From NCBI GenBank assembly GCA_013815385.1, contig JACDGL010000005.1:124001-188000 (forward strand): a stretch of DNA of 64,000 nt, written 5' to 3'. The notes beneath the pieces were generated by a model. That model saw only the letters and a list, made by a program, of their open reading frames with translations. It searched no databases and was not told the origin of the DNA. Shown in pieces: positions 61,037 through 64,000 of the stretch. The position numbers were made by a program, and so were the translations under genes. The DNA is from Taibaiella sp. Its GTDB lineage: Bacteria > Bacteroidota > Bacteroidia > Chitinophagales > Chitinophagaceae. Numbering within the stretch: the first letter of the stretch is position 1; each line of letters opens with the position of its first letter.

Positions 61037-61441
61037 ATGAAAACAGGAATTAAAAAGGGTCTACTTGCCCTGCTGTTGTGTGCCTGTATGCAACCCGCAT
61101 TTGCACAAACAAAACCTAAGTGGGTAGCGCCCGCAGCAGCCAACAACCGAAAAAACCCGGTTGCAGCCAATGCTACTGTAGTAAGCCAGGGTAAAACACT
61201 ATATACCACTAATTGCGTACCCTGCCATGGCGCAAAAGGCAAGGGTGATGGAGCAGCAGCAGCGGCGCTGAACCCCAAACCAGCAGACCACTCATCAATG
61301 GCTATACAAAGCGAGAGTGACGGATCACTTTTCTACAAAATGTCTGAAGGGCGCAACCCGATGCCAGCCTACAAAGCAATGCTGACAGAACCACAAAGAT
61401 GGGCGCTGGTAGATTATATCCGTACACTTAAAAAGAAATAA
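61037..61441 (+). CDS. Periplasmic class I cytochrome c
   Basis: A 134-residue exported monohaem cytochrome. The signal peptide ends in AFAQ (residue 24). The haem site is CVPCHG at residues 60-65, and a methionine in MSEGRNPMPAYKAML is the probable sixth ligand. Small electron carrier of the periplasm. First gene of a run with a porin (40-bp gap), a second cytochrome and a CcoP-like protein. Site S4 with a -7-like box lies upstream. Confidence 0.9.
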   Translation: MKTGIKKGLLALLLCACMQPAFAQTKPKWVAPAAANNRKNPVAANATVVSQGKTLYTTNCVPCHGAKGKGDGAAAAALNPKPADHSSMAIQSESDGSLFYKMSEGRNPMPAYKAMLTEPQRWALVDYIRTLKKK

Positions 61442-61481
61442 TACCGCTTTTACCAACTATTCAATTTTAAAAAAATTGCTC

Positions 61482-62714
61482 ATGAAGCTACATATTACAT
61501 CCTCACCGGCATTGTTGTTTTTAGCATTGGCGTTCTTGCTACCCGGTATTTCATTTGCCCAAAAAGAAACAGATTCCACCACAACTGATCCTGATCCTGT
61601 AGCTGTAGTAACGCAGCAGGTAGCAGCATTGAGATCGGGCGACAGCCATTTTATGATGGTGGGCCTTGCCACTTTTGGATTTGTAACCCAGCGTACTACA
61701 AACACACTGGGCGGAATAAAAACCACTGATAAATTCAACAGCCTTGGCGATGCAGACAGGTACGAGTTTAGCCCTATGTTCCTGTGGCGGCATGGAGATA
61801 AACTGCTGCTGGAATTTGAACCATCATTTAATGGTACCAGCATTGGCGTGAACTGGGCAGATGTATCTTACTTTGTAGCTCCGGGCCTTATAGTAAGGGG
61901 TGGCTATATTGTATTGCCCTTTGGCATATACAGTAAACGCCTGGCCGCAGGCTGGATCAATAAGCTGGCATCGGACCCCGTAGGTATCAATGCTGCCGGC
62001 AGCGATTTTGGTGTAGAGATAGAAGGCGGGCTTCCCTTAGGAAATATGAAGTGGAGCTACGACGTAGCTGTTTCAAATGGTTTCCAGTTAAACCCCGATG
62101 GCACCACCGCGGGAGTGGGCATCAGCGCCATCAACAATGGTAAGACGGTAAGCGGCAGACTGGCATTATTGCCCTTTTCTAATTCGAGCCTGGAGATAGG
62201 TGTATCAGGATTGTATGGTAGCCTGGCTACGCCAACCGGCAGCACCGCCACCTATAATAATCCCCTTACATCCATATATGGCTTCGACCTGAATTTTGTA
62301 AAGAATCTAAGCCCTATACAGATAAACATAAAAGGGCAATACAATATATCTAATGTAAACAGCCAGCGCTACATCAGCCCGGCAGATACTACGCAGTCGT
62401 ACACGTTTACCAATACTACTAATGCCGCTTTTGGGCAGGTATCCATAAGGCCTACGCAATCTAAAAATAAGGTACTTAAAAATGTAGAGCTGGCATTCCG
62501 CTACGTATCCTATACCACACCCAATAACTCTACCTGGGGGCAAAAATACAGCGAACAGGACTACGGGCTCGACTACTGGCTCAGCTGGAGAACTGTGCTG
62601 AAATTCACTTACGAAAATATAAAGTCTGATGGCACCTCATCCGTCGACCTTTCAGGCGCTCAGGGTTCTACCAGTATTCACAGAATGATCCTCCAATTTT
62701 CAACCGGGTTGTAA
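61482..62714 (+). CDS. Outer membrane porin-like beta-barrel
   Basis: A 410-residue exported protein with signal peptide (ALLFLALAFLLPGISFAQ) and a barrel-like body (FEPSFNGTSIGVNWADVSYFVAPGLIVRGGYIVLPFGIYSKRLAAGWINKLASDPVGINAAGSDFGVEIEGGLPLG) ending in an aromatic strand. It resembles phosphate- or anion-selective porins of Bacteroidota. ATG 61482 is chosen over an in-frame TTG at 61476. The second cytochrome gene follows after 11 bp, so the two are cotranscribed. Substrate unknown. Confidence 0.78.
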   Translation: MKLHITSSPALLFLALAFLLPGISFAQKETDSTTTDPDPVAVVTQQVAALRSGDSHFMMVGLATFGFVTQRTTNTLGGIKTTDKFNSLGDADRYEFSPMFLWRHGDKLLLEFEPSFNGTSIGVNWADVSYFVAPGLIVRGGYIVLPFGIYSKRLAAGWINKLASDPVGINAAGSDFGVEIEGGLPLGNMKWSYDVAVSNGFQLNPDGTTAGVGISAINNGKTVSGRLALLPFSNSSLEIGVSGLYGSLATPTGSTATYNNPLTSIYGFDLNFVKNLSPIQINIKGQYNISNVNSQRYISPADTTQSYTFTNTTNAAFGQVSIRPTQSKNKVLKNVELAFRYVSYTTPNNSTWGQKYSEQDYGLDYWLSWRTVLKFTYENIKSDGTSSVDLSGAQGSTSIHRMILQFSTGL

Positions 62715-62725
62715 AATCAATTTTC

Positions 62726-63007
62726 ATGAAAATATCTTTTATCAGAAAAACAGCTACGGTAGTAACTATATGCCTGGGAACAGTTTCTATGACGCTTATG
62801 AACAGTTGTGCAGAAACTAAAAATATAGCAGCAAAAAGCGGCGCGCAACTATGGGCGGAGAATTGCCAGAGATGCCATAATACACCACCTCCCGGTGCCT
62901 TCTCCCAGGAACAATGGAAGACCATAGGTATGCACATGCAAACAAGGGCACTCCTCACAACTCCCGAAAGAGATAAGATAGTTGCTTTCTTACAGCAATC
63001 TAATTAG
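62726..63007 (+). CDS. Lipoprotein cytochrome c
   Basis: A 93-residue monohaem cytochrome anchored by a lipid: the leader ends in LMNSC (Cys28). The haem site is CQRCH (residues 47-51), and IGMHMQTR offers the methionine ligand. It is very short and holds only the core cytochrome fold. It sits between the porin and the CcoP-like gene and may pass electrons between them at a membrane surface. Confidence 0.86.
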   Translation: MKISFIRKTATVVTICLGTVSMTLMNSCAETKNIAAKSGAQLWAENCQRCHNTPPPGAFSQEQWKTIGMHMQTRALLTTPERDKIVAFLQQSN

Positions 63008-63080
63008 GCATAACAATAAGGATGGCAATAGGTATTGCCTTCAGTTTACACTTTCGGTAATTGAGTAATAAGCGGTAAAA

Positions 63081-64000
63081 ATGCTGGTAAATAAAAAAAG
63101 AGTTTCGTTTATTATCATTGCACTGCTGCTGATACCAACCATTGCATCAGCTGAAGATAAAAGTGCAGATCATAACATTGCACTCATTAGCTTATCTACG
63201 CTCCTGTTGGTGCTGCTTTTTATAATAGGCGTACTGGGCAGTATCCTGCGCCAGATGACCATAGCCGTAAGGGATAAAATGCGCAAGGACAAACAGGCAT
63301 CAGGTAATGTTGTAAAAACCGTTTTATGCCTTCTGCTATTTAGTATCCCCACATTACGCGCACCTGCTGCTGAAGTGGTGGAAACATGGAAGGTAGGAGC
63401 GCCAGTACAAAGCGCCGTAATGGCATCCCCGCAAAATGACCTCTATGCCATCATAACAATTATTATGCTGGAGATAGCAGTAATATTTGCGCTGGTCATC
63501 ATCATAAAGCTCTTTATCAGATTACTCAGTTCCGAAAATAAGGAGGTGGCTCAGAAGATACGTTATCATCTGCCTGCGTGGTTAAAACCTGCTTTGTTCG
63601 TAACCATTATGATCGCAGTAATAGGGATAACCCATTTATATATTTTCCATGATAGCTCGCATACTGAACCTGGCCTTGTTTCGCTGACCAAGACCGCAGC
63701 ATCTAATACGAAGACAGATGCCAATATAGATGAGAACAATGTAACCACGCTTACCGATGCTGCCGAAATAACAGCTGGGAAGGGATTATTTATAACCACC
63801 TGTGCGCCATGCCATCTTGCCGATGGCGGCGGCGTAGTGGGGCCCAACCTTACAGATGCCTACTGGTTGCATGGCGGCAGTATAAAGGACATATTTAAAA
63901 CAATAAAGAACGGCTGGCCCGATAAAGGCATGCGAAGCTTTAAAGAGGACTATACGCCCAAACAAATACAGGAGCTGGCCAGCTTTATCATATCCCTGAA
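63081..64000 (+). CDS. ccoP: CcoP-like cbb3 oxidase cytochrome c subunit (cut by the window)
   Basis: The frame is open from ATG 63081 to the right edge (306 codons, no stop). It begins with a signal-like helix, has further hydrophobic segments (ALISLSTLLLVLLFIIGVLGSIL; LYAIITIIMLEIAVIFALVIIIKLF; ALFVTIMIAVIGITHLYIF) and then one haem site CAPCH (Cys241-His245), followed by GGVVGPNLTDAYWLHGG and GWPDKGMRSF, typical of FixP/CcoP. CcoP passes electrons to the CcoNO core of the cbb3 terminal oxidase. The core genes are not upstream and must lie beyond the edge or elsewhere. Confidence 0.82.
   Translation, partial: MLVNKKRVSFIIIALLLIPTIASAEDKSADHNIALISLSTLLLVLLFIIGVLGSILRQMTIAVRDKMRKDKQASGNVVKTVLCLLLFSIPTLRAPAAEVVETWKVGAPVQSAVMASPQNDLYAIITIIMLEIAVIFALVIIIKLFIRLLSSENKEVAQKIRYHLPAWLKPALFVTIMIAVIGITHLYIFHDSSHTEPGLVSLTKTAASNTKTDANIDENNVTTLTDAAEITAGKGLFITTCAPCHLADGGGVVGPNLTDAYWLHGGSIKDIFKTIKNGWPDKGMRSFKEDYTPKQIQELASFIISL

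Overview
The window comes from a member of the Bacteroidota, most likely a Chitinophagaceae-type bacterium. The evidence is three secreted proteins with C-terminal type IX secretion (T9SS) sorting domains, a gldE gene beside ssb and mutY, tandem DUF1573 proteins, a SusC-type TonB receptor, an LptD of the Bacteroidota type, and promoters with the -7 element TAnnTTTG instead of the sigma70 -10 box. Start sites mostly lack Shine-Dalgarno sequences. I cannot name the genus.

Layout. 0-12.3 kb is a housekeeping block: tsaC, a GT9 glycosyltransferase, three tandem DUF1573 genes, an aminotransferase, a peptidoglycan amidase divergent from lptD, a 2-oxoacid dehydrogenase E2 and dnaA. 12.4-12.64 kb holds tRNA-Ser(GCT) and tRNA-Pro(TGG) behind a clear promoter. 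12.64-19.01 kb is a 6.4-kb genomic island: the last 25 bases of the tRNA-Pro gene plus two following bases are repeated exactly at 18986-19012, and the enclosed DNA carries only five membrane-transport genes (ClC, DUF389, CPA1 antiporter, MFS, CDF-like) and no integrase. 19.1-20.9 kb has a GlxA-type regulator and two small unknown genes. 21.2-34 kb carries a TonB receptor, a surface lipoprotein, a secreted nuclease/phosphatase, a YncE-like propeller and an RND efflux operon. 34-41 kb has a giant SBBP-repeat T9SS protein, then gldE, ssb and mutY. 41-48 kb has a LysE exporter, purF, a GT39-like membrane protein, a SET-domain protein, RlpA and a DEAD-box helicase. 48-49.2 kb is a repeat-rich non-coding island. 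49.3-52.7 kb holds a T9SS protein, a TetR regulator that shares an operator with the neighbouring YceI gene, and an eRF1-like small protein. 52.8-61 kb contains an OmpA protein, an ice-binding-type lipoprotein, small unknown genes, an AraC regulator with a metal-binding-like N-terminus, a cupin and a PAS kinase/receiver pair. 61-64 kb is the start of a cytochrome c/porin/CcoP cluster that leaves the window.

The most interesting signal is a 37-bp bipartite site (GTTACACAA, then 21 bp from its start GTTACATNATTCACAC) found four times between 56.7 and 60.9 kb around the HMA-AraC regulator gene. All four copies have the same orientation relative to the gene they precede, and all four have a degenerate -7 box starting exactly 22 bp from the site. 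This looks like an undescribed activator regulon covering the ice-binding-type protein, an unknown gene, the cupin and the cytochrome operon. Other notable signals are the integrase-less tRNA-Pro island, five genes whose -7 box lies 5-8 nt from the ATG (probable leaderless transcripts), several candidate operators, and a 197-bp tandem repeat. All homology statements rest on recognising motifs by eye; no database search was run.
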